From positions 310,001-374,000 of the forward strand of contig SFGZ01000001.1 in the NCBI GenBank assembly GCA_004557505.1: 64,000 nt of DNA, in the 5' to 3' direction. Under the pieces are notes generated by a model that searched no databases, was not told where the DNA came from, and saw only the letters and a program-made list of their open reading frames with translations. The translations under genes and the position numbers were made by a program. The stretch is from Coriobacteriaceae bacterium. Its GTDB lineage: Bacteria; Actinomycetota; Coriobacteriia; Coriobacteriales; Atopobiaceae. Below, in pieces: positions 27,429-36,500 of the stretch (its first letter is position 1; the number at the start of each line of letters is the position of its first letter).

Positions 27429-27543
27429 GCAAGTCTCCTGTCGTCCGTGCGGATCGTGTGCGATGGCTGCGTCTCTCCGCAGGTGTGGCGGCGAGAAATA
27501 CGGCGAGAGATGCGTGCCATCCGTAACTATATTATCTGGCGTG

Positions 27544-27569
27544 TTCGCGTGGTACCTTCGCGTGGTACC
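27544..27569. repeat. Perfect 13-bp tandem repeat, candidate operator
   Basis: TTCGCGTGGTACC occurs twice back to back (27544-27556 and 27557-27569). On the minus strand it covers the expected -35 position of the LPXTG-protein promoter whose -10 candidate is at 27531-27536. Confidence 0.5.
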
Positions 27570-27614
27570 TATCTGCGGCGAGCGGCGGGTATCGTGACCC
27601 TGGCCGAGAAGTAC

Positions 27615-27720
27615 GGACGTTTAGGGGGGTCTAACCGTCCAAAATCGGCGGAGCCCCCGGGATGCCGCGGCTTTTCGCCGGTTAGGCCGCCTTAACCGTC
27701 CGGATAATTCCAAAACGTCC
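27615..27720. promoter_or_regulatory. Cluster of four decamer repeats (CTAACCGTCC family)
   Basis: CTAACCGTCC (27631-27640), TTAACCGTCC (27692-27701) and CAAAACGTCC (27711-27720) are direct copies. GGACGTTTAG (27615-27624) is an inverted copy, forming a 9-of-10 dyad with the first. Spacings between direct copies are 61 and 19 bases. This looks like a multi-site binding region for one regulator; none is encoded nearby except the distant XRE gene. Confidence 0.45.
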
Positions 27721-27828
27721 GGAATCGGCGCGGCAGCCCCGCCCCGTCCCGTACGGCGCCCCGCGCTCGCTGCCTGCGCGCTCGGCGTGGGGGCGCGCGT
27801 GAGGTGCCCCAGATGCGCGAGCCAAGAA

Positions 27829-27844
27829 TTGTTAACGTACCCAT
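27829..27844 (+). promoter_or_regulatory. cre-like operator upstream of the GH2 gene
   Basis: TTGTTAACGTACCCAT matches the LacI/CcpA cre consensus WTGNNARCGNWWWCAW at 11 of 13 specified positions. Its 11-base core TTGTTAACGTA recurs, inverted, inside the GH2 coding start at 28189-28199. Confidence 0.4.
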
Positions 27845-27981
27845 TAGGCGGCGATTTGGCCCCGCTTGCCTAATTGACCCAGGCCCCTCCCTCTCCATTT
27901 GCGAGAATCCAGCGTGGCAAACCTGCATGTTTTTGTGTCTGCCCATCCTCGCGTGGGCCCGGCTGAGGTGGAGGAGCAACC

Positions 27982-30900
27982 ATGGTCGCAGATGCGTCCC
28001 CAATCGAACGGTCTCTAGGCGGCAGGCGACATGCCTCCCTTGGCATCAGAAGGGCGCTCGCCGCCCTCGCCACGGGGGCGATGATTTTCTCGGCGACCCC
28101 CGTCGCCGCGATTGCGGAGGGGGCTGCGGACACGCCAGAGATCCGCTCCCAGTCCTCCATGCAGATGTCATCTGTGCCGGAAGTTGTTTACGTTAACAAC
28201 GTAGGCGACACGGGCGCGCGCACCCAGGGGTTCAACGACAACTGGAAGTTCTACCTGGGCGACGCCAGCGGTGCGGAGGCGCAGGCCTTCGATGACTCCA
28301 CGTGGGAATACGTCACGCTGCCCCACGACTACAGCATCGACCAGAGCTACTCCTCCTCAATGGAGGCCGAGAGCGCCTACAAGCCGGGCGGCGTGGGCTG
28401 GTACCGCAAGAGCTTCTACGTCGACCAGGCGCTCGCCGGCAAGCAGGTGCGCATCGACTTCGACGGCGTCTACATGGACTCCACCGTGTGGGTGAACGGA
28501 ACCCAGCTGGGCAACCACCCCTACGGCTACACGCCCTTCTCGTTCGACCTCACGCCCTATCTCAAGGCGGGCGAGGAGAACGTCATCACCGTGAAGGTCA
28601 ACCACCAGACGCCCTCCAGCCGCTGGTACTCCGGCTCGGGCATCGGCCGCAACGTGGACCTCGTCGTGACCGGCAGCGTCGCCGTGGCAAAGGACGGCGT
28701 TCGCGTGACCTCGCCGGACCTCAAGACGCAGAACGGCGGCTCCGTCACCACCAAGCTCTCGTCGACAATCTCCAACAGCGGCGACGCGGACGTCGCCGTG
28801 TCTCTCGTCCAGACGGTCTTCCCCAAGGACGGCAGCGCCGAGCAGGCCATAGGCTCCGTCACCACCGATGCCCAGACCCTTGCCGCAGGGGAGACCAAGA
28901 CCATTGAGGCGCAGCTCGAGGCCTCCAACCCACGCCTCTGGTCCACCGACTCCCCCAACCTCTACACGGTGCGCACCGAGGTCAAGGTGGACGGCCAGAC
29001 CGTTGACACCTACGACACCACCTATGGCTACCGGTGGTTCAACTACGATGCCAACACGGGCTTCTCGCTCAACGGCGAGAACGTCAAGATCAAGGGCGTC
29101 TGCATGCACCAGGACCAGGGCGCCCTGGGCTCCGTCGACACCCGCGCGGCCGTCGAGCGCCAGGTGAAGATCCTGAAGGAGATGGGCTGCAACTCCATCC
29201 GCACCTCCCACAACAGCCCGTCCCGCGTGCTGGTGGAGGTCTGCCAGGAGCAGGGCATCCTTCTGGACGAGGAGTTCTTTGACGGCTGGACCGCCGCCAA
29301 GAACGGCAACGGCAACGACTACGCCCGCTTCTTCAACCAGGCCATCGGCGAGTCCCACATCCTCGGGGCCGCCCCCGACGAGACCTGGGCGGAGTTCGAC
29401 CTCAAGCAGACCGTCGCACGCGACTACAACTCGCCCTCCGTCATCATGTGGTCCGTAGGCAACGAGATGACCACGGGCTCCTCCGCGGGCTTTGACGCCA
29501 CCGCACAGGCGAACCTCATCAGGTGGACCAGGGAGGCGGATCCCACGCGCCCGGTCACGCTTGGCGACAACCAGCTCAAGAGCGGCAGCACTGCATACGC
29601 GCCCCAGAACATCTTCGCTGCCGGCGGCCTCACGGGCATCAACTACGCCGACGGCGGCATGTACGACCGCCTGCACGGCGCGCATCCCGAGTGGAGGTTC
29701 TACGGCTCCGAGACCGCGTCGGCCGTCAACAGCCGCGGCGTGTACAGCACGCTGGGGAGCCAGGCCGACGCAGGCGGCCACCAGCTGACCTCGTATGACA
29801 CCTCGGCCGTGAGCTGGGGACACGTCGCCTCCAAGGCCTGGTACGACACGATCACCCGTGACTTCGTGGCCGGCGAGTACGTCTGGACCGGCTTCGACTA
29901 CCTGGGCGAGCCCACTCCGTGGAACGGCACCGCCCCCGGCACCCAGGGCGGCAACTGGAGCATAGCCCCCAAGAACTCCTACTTTGGCATCATCGACACG
30001 GCGGGCCTGCCCAAGGACTCCTACTACCTCTACCAGAGCCAGTGGAACGACTCGGTCCACACCCTCCACATCCTCCCCGCATGGGAGAGCGACATGGTGA
30101 AGAAGGTGGGCAACAACGTGAGGGTTGTGGTCTATACCGACGCCCCCGAGGTCGAGCTCTTCTTCACCCCCGCCGGGTCGACCGAGCCCCAGTCGCTCGG
30201 CAAGAAGAAGTTCACCAAGAAGACCACCGATGCCGGCTACACCTACCAGGTCTATGAGGGCGCCGGCAAGAGCAACGCCAATCACGAAAACCTCTACCTC
30301 ACCTGGAGCGTCCCCTATGCGGACGGCACCATCTCGGCCAAGGCGTATGACGAGAGCGGCCAGGAGCTCTCGACCGCAGACTGGGATGGCCGCCAGAGCG
30401 TGACCACGACCGGCGCGGCGACCAAGCTCGAGGCCACGGTCGACCGAGCTCAGATCTCTTCTGGCGGCGACCTTGCCTACGTCACCGTGAGCGTCAAGGA
30501 CAAGGACGGCAACATCGTCCCCGACGCGCAGAACAACGTGAAGTTCGAGGTCTCGGGCGCTGGCGAGCTCGCGGGCGTGGATAACGGCTCCTCGCCCGAC
30601 CACCAGTCCTACCGGGACGACAACCGCAATGCCTGGGCCGGCCAGCTCGTGGGAATCGTGCGCGCCAACGGCACCGGCGACATCGCCGTCAAGGTGACCT
30701 CCGAGGGCCTTCAGCCCGCAACCGTCACAATCTCCTCGGCAGGCACGGGTGGCACGTCCGCGCAGAAGTCCGTCTCGAGCCTGCGCTACTCGCGCTTCCA
30801 TTACGTGAAGACGGGCACGTCTCTCTCGCTGCCCGAGCAGATCGAGGTTCGCTATACGGATGGAACCGCCGAGAACAAGGCGGTGACCTGGGAGGACGTG

Positions 30901-33378
30901 AGCAGTGACGCCCTCTCTGCCCCGGGGAGCTTCCAGGTGGCCGGCGAGGTCGACGGCGTTAGGGTCTCCTGCACCGTCACCGTCCTCGACGAGGTTGCCG
31001 CCCTCCTCAACTACTCCACCACCACGCCCGTGGGCACCGCGGCGATCCTGCCCGAGTCCCGCCCCGCCGCCATGGCCGACGGCAGCGTCCTCAACGCGAG
31101 CTTCCCCGTGAAGTGGAAGGAGCCTGCGGCCGGTGCCTATGACGCCGCCGGCACCGTGACCGTCCAGGGAACCGCCAACGTCTTTGGCAAGGACATGACC
31201 GTCACCGCCACCGTCCGCGTGCAGAACGAGACCGTGACCATTGGCGATAACGTCGCCAAGTCCGGCGCGCTCATGAGCCTCTCGCAGAGCGTGCCAGAGG
31301 GCAAGCAGTCCGACACGCTCGCGGCCGTCAACGACGGCGTTACCGCACACGCCCCGGGCAACGGAAGCGCGAACCCCAGCTGCTGGTCAAACTACGCCTA
31401 CGCCCAGGAAGGCAACGCCACCTCGAGCATCACCTTCAACTACAACACGCAGCAGCGCCTGGGCCGCGCCGTCGTCTACTTTGTCGAGGACGCATGGTCC
31501 GCCTGCTTCCCTGATGCCGGCACCACCAAGGTCGAGGTCTCCGAGGACGGCAAGGAGTGGCGCGAGGTGGCCACGAAGGAGACCGTCGGGACCCAGGACG
31601 GCCGCGTGAAGCCCTACACCTATGACTTCGATCCCACGCTGGCGACGTTCGTAAAGTTCACCTTCACCAACGCCGACAGGACGCTGGCGAGCAGGGCCAA
31701 GCCGTGTGTCTGCGTGACCGAGATCCAGCTCCTCGAGGCGAAGGGCAGCTTTGCGACAAACACCACGGCCTCGCTCGAGAGCCTTGCGGTCAACGGCAGG
31801 CAGGTCAGCGCTGCGGCGCTCGCAAGCGGCAGCTACTCCACCCGCGCGCTTTCCGCGGCGGTCGACGCCGTGCCTGCCGACAACGCCGCCATCACCGTCC
31901 TGCCCGCCTTCCAGAACAGGGTGAACATCATCCTCGAGTCCGAGGACCACGCCACGAGGTCCGCCTTCGCCATCAACCTTGCGGCACCCGCAGAGGACGT
32001 GGGCCTTGCGCCCGCCGACGACTCGCGCGACTATCCGGTTGCGCGCATCACGCCCACCACCGGCAGCGCGCATGCCGGGACGGGCAACGAGGGGCCGGTT
32101 GCGCTTGCCTTCGACGGCCTGCCCAACACGCACTACCACTCGGAGTGGAGCCCCCTCGCGCCCTTTGACCAGCTGTGGGTATCCATGGAGCTGGCGGAGC
32201 CCGCGACCATCGAGGCCCTCCGCTACCTGCCCCGCCAGGCCAACGGCAAGAACGGCACCGTGACGGAGTACCTGGTCCAGGCAAGCGACGACGGCCAGAC
32301 GTGGAAGGACGTTGGCAGCGGCACCTGGGAGTCTCCGACGGACGCCGCCTACACCGGCGACTGGCAGATCGCGACGCTCGACCAGCCCACCACCGCCAAG
32401 CACTTCCGCCTGAAGGCCGTTCACACCTACGGCGACTCGGGCAACGACAAGTTCATGAGCGCCGCCGAGATTCGCCTTCGCACCGCCGCCCAGACCATTG
32501 ACATCTCCAACGCCGAGAACGGCATCACGGTGGAGATCCCCGCCAGCGTGACCGTCGAGCGCGTGGACGCCGAGCACCCCGTGACCCCCACCGACGTCGG
32601 CGTCAAGGTCACGGGCAAGAATGGCGAGCTCACCTATGGCGTGGACTATCTCGTGACCATTGCCAATCCCACCCAGCCCGGTCAGGCCGCGGTCACGGTC
32701 GAGGGCATCGGCGACTACTCCGGCGTCGTCGAGGGCACGACCACCATCAACGTGGCGGCACCCGTGCTCCAGGGCATCGCGGTCAAGACCGCCCCTGCCA
32801 AGACCATCTACAAGGCGGGCGAGAAGCTCGACCCCTCCGGCCTGGTCCTTGAGCTCTCCTGGAGCGACGGCACCACGACCGAGGTGGCCTATGGCGCAGA
32901 CACCGCGTCGGCCTTCTCGTTCGACCCGTCTCTCGACGCGGCGCTCGCCGAGGCGGCGCACCTCGAGGTTACCGTTGCCTATCAGGGGCACGAGGGGAGC
33001 TTCGACGTGAGGGTCGAGGCGGTGGCCCCCGTCGGCCCGTCCGACCCCGTGAATCCGTCCGACCCCGTGAACCCGCCCGATCCCGGCACCGGCACGCCCG
33101 GCACCGGCACGCCCGGCACCGGCGGCCAGACGCCCGGCACCGGCACGCCCGGCGACGACACACCTGGCACCGACACGCCCGGTAACGGCGGGCAGCCCGA
33201 CGCTGACATGCCCGGCAACAGCGGTTCCTCCGCCAACAAGGACAAGCCCGCGCCCCGCAAGCCCAAGGCGGCCGAGGTCCCCAACACCGGCGACCCGTCC
33301 TCCCTTGCCGGCGTCCTCGGCACGCTGGGCACCCTTGGCGTCGCCGCCGGGGCCGTCGCGTGGAGAAGGCGCCGATAG
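27982..33378 (+). CDS. Sortase-anchored GH2 beta-galactosidase
   Basis: 1798 residues. Signal peptide ~1-47. GH2 sugar-binding, Ig-like and TIM-barrel domains (~75-640); acid/base Glu495 in 'WSVGNEM' and nucleophile Glu577 in 'YGSETAS'. Then a DUF4982-type module ('WNDSVHTLHILPAWES'), a GH2 C-terminal Ig domain, two Big_4-like domains, an F5/8-type C region (~1090-1250), a CBM32-like F5/8 module (~1346-1504) and further Ig modules. It ends in a Gly/Thr/Pro linker, sorting signal VPNTGD (1766 on), a hydrophobic helix and RRRR. Predicted to remove terminal beta-galactose from host glycans at the cell surface. GGAGGAG ribosome-binding site. First of five consecutive wall-bound glycosidases. A cre-like dyad with atypical AT-ending codons lies at codons 68-73. 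Confidence 0.92.
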   Translation: MVADASPIERSLGGRRHASLGIRRALAALATGAMIFSATPVAAIAEGAADTPEIRSQSSMQMSSVPEVVYVNNVGDTGARTQGFNDNWKFYLGDASGAEAQAFDDSTWEYVTLPHDYSIDQSYSSSMEAESAYKPGGVGWYRKSFYVDQALAGKQVRIDFDGVYMDSTVWVNGTQLGNHPYGYTPFSFDLTPYLKAGEENVITVKVNHQTPSSRWYSGSGIGRNVDLVVTGSVAVAKDGVRVTSPDLKTQNGGSVTTKLSSTISNSGDADVAVSLVQTVFPKDGSAEQAIGSVTTDAQTLAAGETKTIEAQLEASNPRLWSTDSPNLYTVRTEVKVDGQTVDTYDTTYGYRWFNYDANTGFSLNGENVKIKGVCMHQDQGALGSVDTRAAVERQVKILKEMGCNSIRTSHNSPSRVLVEVCQEQGILLDEEFFDGWTAAKNGNGNDYARFFNQAIGESHILGAAPDETWAEFDLKQTVARDYNSPSVIMWSVGNEMTTGSSAGFDATAQANLIRWTREADPTRPVTLGDNQLKSGSTAYAPQNIFAAGGLTGINYADGGMYDRLHGAHPEWRFYGSETASAVNSRGVYSTLGSQADAGGHQLTSYDTSAVSWGHVASKAWYDTITRDFVAGEYVWTGFDYLGEPTPWNGTAPGTQGGNWSIAPKNSYFGIIDTAGLPKDSYYLYQSQWNDSVHTLHILPAWESDMVKKVGNNVRVVVYTDAPEVELFFTPAGSTEPQSLGKKKFTKKTTDAGYTYQVYEGAGKSNANHENLYLTWSVPYADGTISAKAYDESGQELSTADWDGRQSVTTTGAATKLEATVDRAQISSGGDLAYVTVSVKDKDGNIVPDAQNNVKFEVSGAGELAGVDNGSSPDHQSYRDDNRNAWAGQLVGIVRANGTGDIAVKVTSEGLQPATVTISSAGTGGTSAQKSVSSLRYSRFHYVKTGTSLSLPEQIEVRYTDGTAENKAVTWEDVSSDALSAPGSFQVAGEVDGVRVSCTVTVLDEVAALLNYSTTTPVGTAAILPESRPAAMADGSVLNASFPVKWKEPAAGAYDAAGTVTVQGTANVFGKDMTVTATVRVQNETVTIGDNVAKSGALMSLSQSVPEGKQSDTLAAVNDGVTAHAPGNGSANPSCWSNYAYAQEGNATSSITFNYNTQQRLGRAVVYFVEDAWSACFPDAGTTKVEVSEDGKEWREVATKETVGTQDGRVKPYTYDFDPTLATFVKFTFTNADRTLASRAKPCVCVTEIQLLEAKGSFATNTTASLESLAVNGRQVSAAALASGSYSTRALSAAVDAVPADNAAITVLPAFQNRVNIILESEDHATRSAFAINLAAPAEDVGLAPADDSRDYPVARITPTTGSAHAGTGNEGPVALAFDGLPNTHYHSEWSPLAPFDQLWVSMELAEPATIEALRYLPRQANGKNGTVTEYLVQASDDGQTWKDVGSGTWESPTDAAYTGDWQIATLDQPTTAKHFRLKAVHTYGDSGNDKFMSAAEIRLRTAAQTIDISNAENGITVEIPASVTVERVDAEHPVTPTDVGVKVTGKNGELTYGVDYLVTIANPTQPGQAAVTVEGIGDYSGVVEGTTTINVAAPVLQGIAVKTAPAKTIYKAGEKLDPSGLVLELSWSDGTTTEVAYGADTASAFSFDPSLDAALAEAAHLEVTVAYQGHEGSFDVRVEAVAPVGPSDPVNPSDPVNPPDPGTGTPGTGTPGTGGQTPGTGTPGDDTPGTDTPGNGGQPDADMPGNSGSSANKDKPAPRKPKAAEVPNTGDPSSLAGVLGTLGTLGVAAGAVAWRRRR
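28184..28199 (-). promoter_or_regulatory. Intragenic cre-like operator in the GH2 gene
   Basis: On the minus strand TTGTTAACGTAAACAA matches WTGNNARCGNWWWCAW at all 13 specified positions. On the plus strand the dyad GTTGTTTACGTTAACAAC (28183-28200) encodes VVYVNN with GTT codons in a gene that otherwise prefers GTC/GTG, suggesting the DNA sequence itself is under selection. Confidence 0.45.
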
Positions 33379-33392
33379 CATCGCCCCAACCC

Positions 33393-33420
33393 GGGAGGGC
33401 GTCCATCCGGGCGTCCTCCC
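33393..33420 (+). terminator. Hairpin after the GH2 gene
   Basis: GGGAGG (33393-33398) pairs with CCTCCC (33415-33420), with an inner CG/CG pair. It lies 15 bases after the GH2 stop; a pyrimidine-rich stretch follows. The 200-base gap to the next gene also has an AT-richer segment with TATGAT (~33517-33522) as a possible -10. Confidence 0.4.
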
Positions 33421-33578
33421 TCGTCCTTCCGATCCACACCCCGACCTCTGCGCGCAGAGGCGAACTTGCCGACCTGCGCATGGGGGACTCTCCGTAGGGT
33501 TTTGCCGCCATGCCAACTTATGATGTTGACATGTTGAGTCATTGCCCGCCGCGCGCCAGCAGCAGACAAGGAGCCATG

Positions 33579-36500
33579 ATGAAAACACGCAGTTTCGCCC
33601 GAGGGGCCCTTGCCGCCCTGCTTGCCATGAGCCTCGCGCTTGGCGCCTTTCCAGCTGGGCATACCGTTGCGCTTGCCGAAGGCGGGCAGAACCTCGCCCT
33701 TCTCGGCACCACGCACGCAAGCGCCTCGGGTCAGGAGGTCCAGGGCCAGTGGGGCCCCGAGCTTGCCATCGACGGCGACAAAGGCCAGGGCCAGGAGTGG
33801 CGAGCCGACACGGCCAACCACCGCAGCACCTCCGCCAGCAGGTGGTCGGCCGGGAACAGCCAGAACACCAACGACACCTGGATCGCCGTCGACCTGGGTG
33901 CCACTGCAAACGTCGACCACGTGACGGTCACGTGGAGCAAGCAGTATGCCGTGACATACGCGATAGAGGCGTCGAACGACGGGCGTAGCTGGGAGGTTGT
34001 CGCTGACAACGTCCATGGTGCCGCCTGTGCGGAGGTGTCGACCCGGCTTGAGGGCGTCTCCGCCCGCCACCTGCGCGTCCACGTCAAGCAGAAGAGCGCC
34101 GAGTGGGCGACGAGCCTCTGGGAGTTCGAGGTGTTCGGCAGTTGGGCCGGGGAGGCCCCAACCCCCGACCCTGACGAGCCTGCGGGCCCGGAGGGCCTTC
34201 CCGCGCTCGTCCCCACCCCCGTCTCGTACGAGGCGGCTGCGGGCGAGGCCTTTGTGCTCTCCCCATCCTCCAAGATAGTCGCCACGTCCGAGGCCGCGCG
34301 CGCCGAGGCCGAGAAGCTCGCGGCGACCCTGCGCGTCTCCACAGGCTACGAGCTGCCGGTGGTTACGGAGTCGGCCGGGGACGCCCCCGACATCACCTAT
34401 GCGATAGTCGAGGGAGGGGCGGAGGAGTCCTACAGGCTTGCGGCCGACGCCCAGGGGCTGAGCGTCACCGCGCCCGACGCCCATGGGCTCTTCAATGCCA
34501 GCCAGACCATCTATCAGCTCCTCGGGCCCTTCTCGGTGGCCAAGTTCACGACGAACGGCCCCTGGGACATGCCGGCCCTGCGCATCTCGGACCAGCCCCG
34601 CTACTCCTACCGCGGCATCATGCTCGATCCGGCACGCTCGTTCTTCACCGTGGACGAGGTCAAGCAGGCCATCGACGTCATGTCCCTCTACAAGTACTCC
34701 TACCTGCACCTGCATCTCACCGATGACCAGGGTTGGCGCGTCGAGATCACCAACGAGGGCCGCGAGGCCGGCGACGCCATTGACTACACGCGCCTCACCA
34801 GCGAGTCTGGGCAGGGTGCCATGGCCCCCACCGAGCGCAACGCCAAGAGCGGCGTTTCCGGCTACTACACCCAAGACGACCTGCGGGACATCACGGCCTA
34901 TGCGGCAGAGCACCACATACGCATCGTCCCCGAGGTCGACGTGCCCGGGCACTCCGCCGCCATCCTGCACGCCATTCCGCAGCTGAACACCCCCGGATCG
35001 TCGCATGACGGCACGCGCGCGGCAGATGGGACCGCCATATCCGACCCGGCTCAGTATCTCACCGCGCCGCTTCAGACCAACGGCAACGTTGGCGAGACCT
35101 ACCTCGACTACGGTAACCAGGACACATGGACCTTCTTCTCGCACGTCATCGACCAGGTCGCCGAGCTCACCGATGCCACATACGTCCACATCGGCGGAGA
35201 CGAGGCCCACAAGATGAACCAGAAGCAGCCCGGCGTACACGCGCAGTTCGTGACCAAGGCAGGCGATGTGGTGCGGGGCAAGGGCCTCACGCCCATCGGC
35301 TGGAACGAGTGGGTCGACGCGAGCATGGAGTCGGGTGACGTCATCCAGTTCTGGAATGGCGGGAAGCAGGCCGTGGCGGCCAAGACCACAAGCCAGGGGG
35401 CGAGGGTCATCTACTCCTGGGCGGGCAGGTGCTACTTCCCCCAGAAGGCGGGCGAGAGCATCTGGGGCGCCACCTGGGCGAATGGCATCGTCGGGCTGGA
35501 TGACGTATACAACTTCGACCCCACCGCCGACATGGGCGTGTCCGAGGGGGCAATGGCGGGCGTCGAGGGCGCCATGTGGAACGAGCACGTCCGCTCCATC
35601 CAGGACTTCTTCTTCCCGACGTATCCCCGAGCCGCGGCGCTGGCCGAGGTGGCCTGGTCTCCCCAGGCCCGCCGCGAAGGCAGGCTCGACGACCTCAAGG
35701 GTCGCATCGCCGCCACCGTGCCGGCACTCACCCTCCTCGGCGCCGACTTCTACGCGGAGGACGGCCTGCCCAACAAGCCGCTGGTAGAGGCCACGGACGC
35801 CACCGTGACCGCAGGCGATGCCGTCACGCCCGTGCTTGCCCATGCCTACATGCCCATGACCACGGCAGACGATGTGTCGGCCAAGGTCGTGTGGGACGAC
35901 GGGGCCGAGCAGCCCCTGAGGGTTTCGCAGCCTCGTCCCTACCAGGCGCCGAATGCCCAGAACAACAACGACCGCGCCCAGAACGGCATCTGGGAGCTGT
36001 CGCTCGGCAGCCTGCCCGTGGCGGGAGAGCACACCGGCACCGTACACTTCCAGGCGGGATCTCTCGAGGCGACGGACGCGGTGAGGCTCACCGTGTCCCC
36101 CGGCACCCCCGGCACCACTTCGGCACCCCCCGCCTCCTCGGTGGTGCCCAACGCCGCCCAGTACGCCTACCAGCGACAGGAGCTCGCCGCCTTCTGCCAC
36201 TTCGGGCCCAACACGATGTCGGGCGAGGAGTGGGGCGAGAAGTACGGCAAGAACGGCATGAAGACGGCGGTCCAGTACATGGATGCCCTCAGCGCCTTTG
36301 ACGCCGACGGCTACGTGCGCATGATCAAGGACGCGGGATTCAAGCGTCTCATCGTGACAGCCAAGCATCACGATGGCTTCTGCCTCTGGGACAGCAAGCT
36401 CACCGACTACGACATGGCGTCGACCAAGAGCAAGCTCGACGTGCTCGCCGAGATCTCTCGCGCCTGCACGGAGCAGGACCTGGACATGGGCCTCTATCTC

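Larger units (their letters stand above)
27429..27981. other. Divergent promoter region between the LPXTG protein and the glycosidase cluster
   Basis: 553 bases without a gene. From left: a minus-strand -10 candidate GATAAT (27531-27536); a 13-bp tandem repeat (27544-27569); four copies of a [CT]TAA[AC]CGTCC-like decamer (27615-27720); a GC-rich stretch; a cre-like site (27829-27844); and the GH2 ribosome-binding site GGAGGAG. It is the densest regulatory region in the window. Confidence 0.5.
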
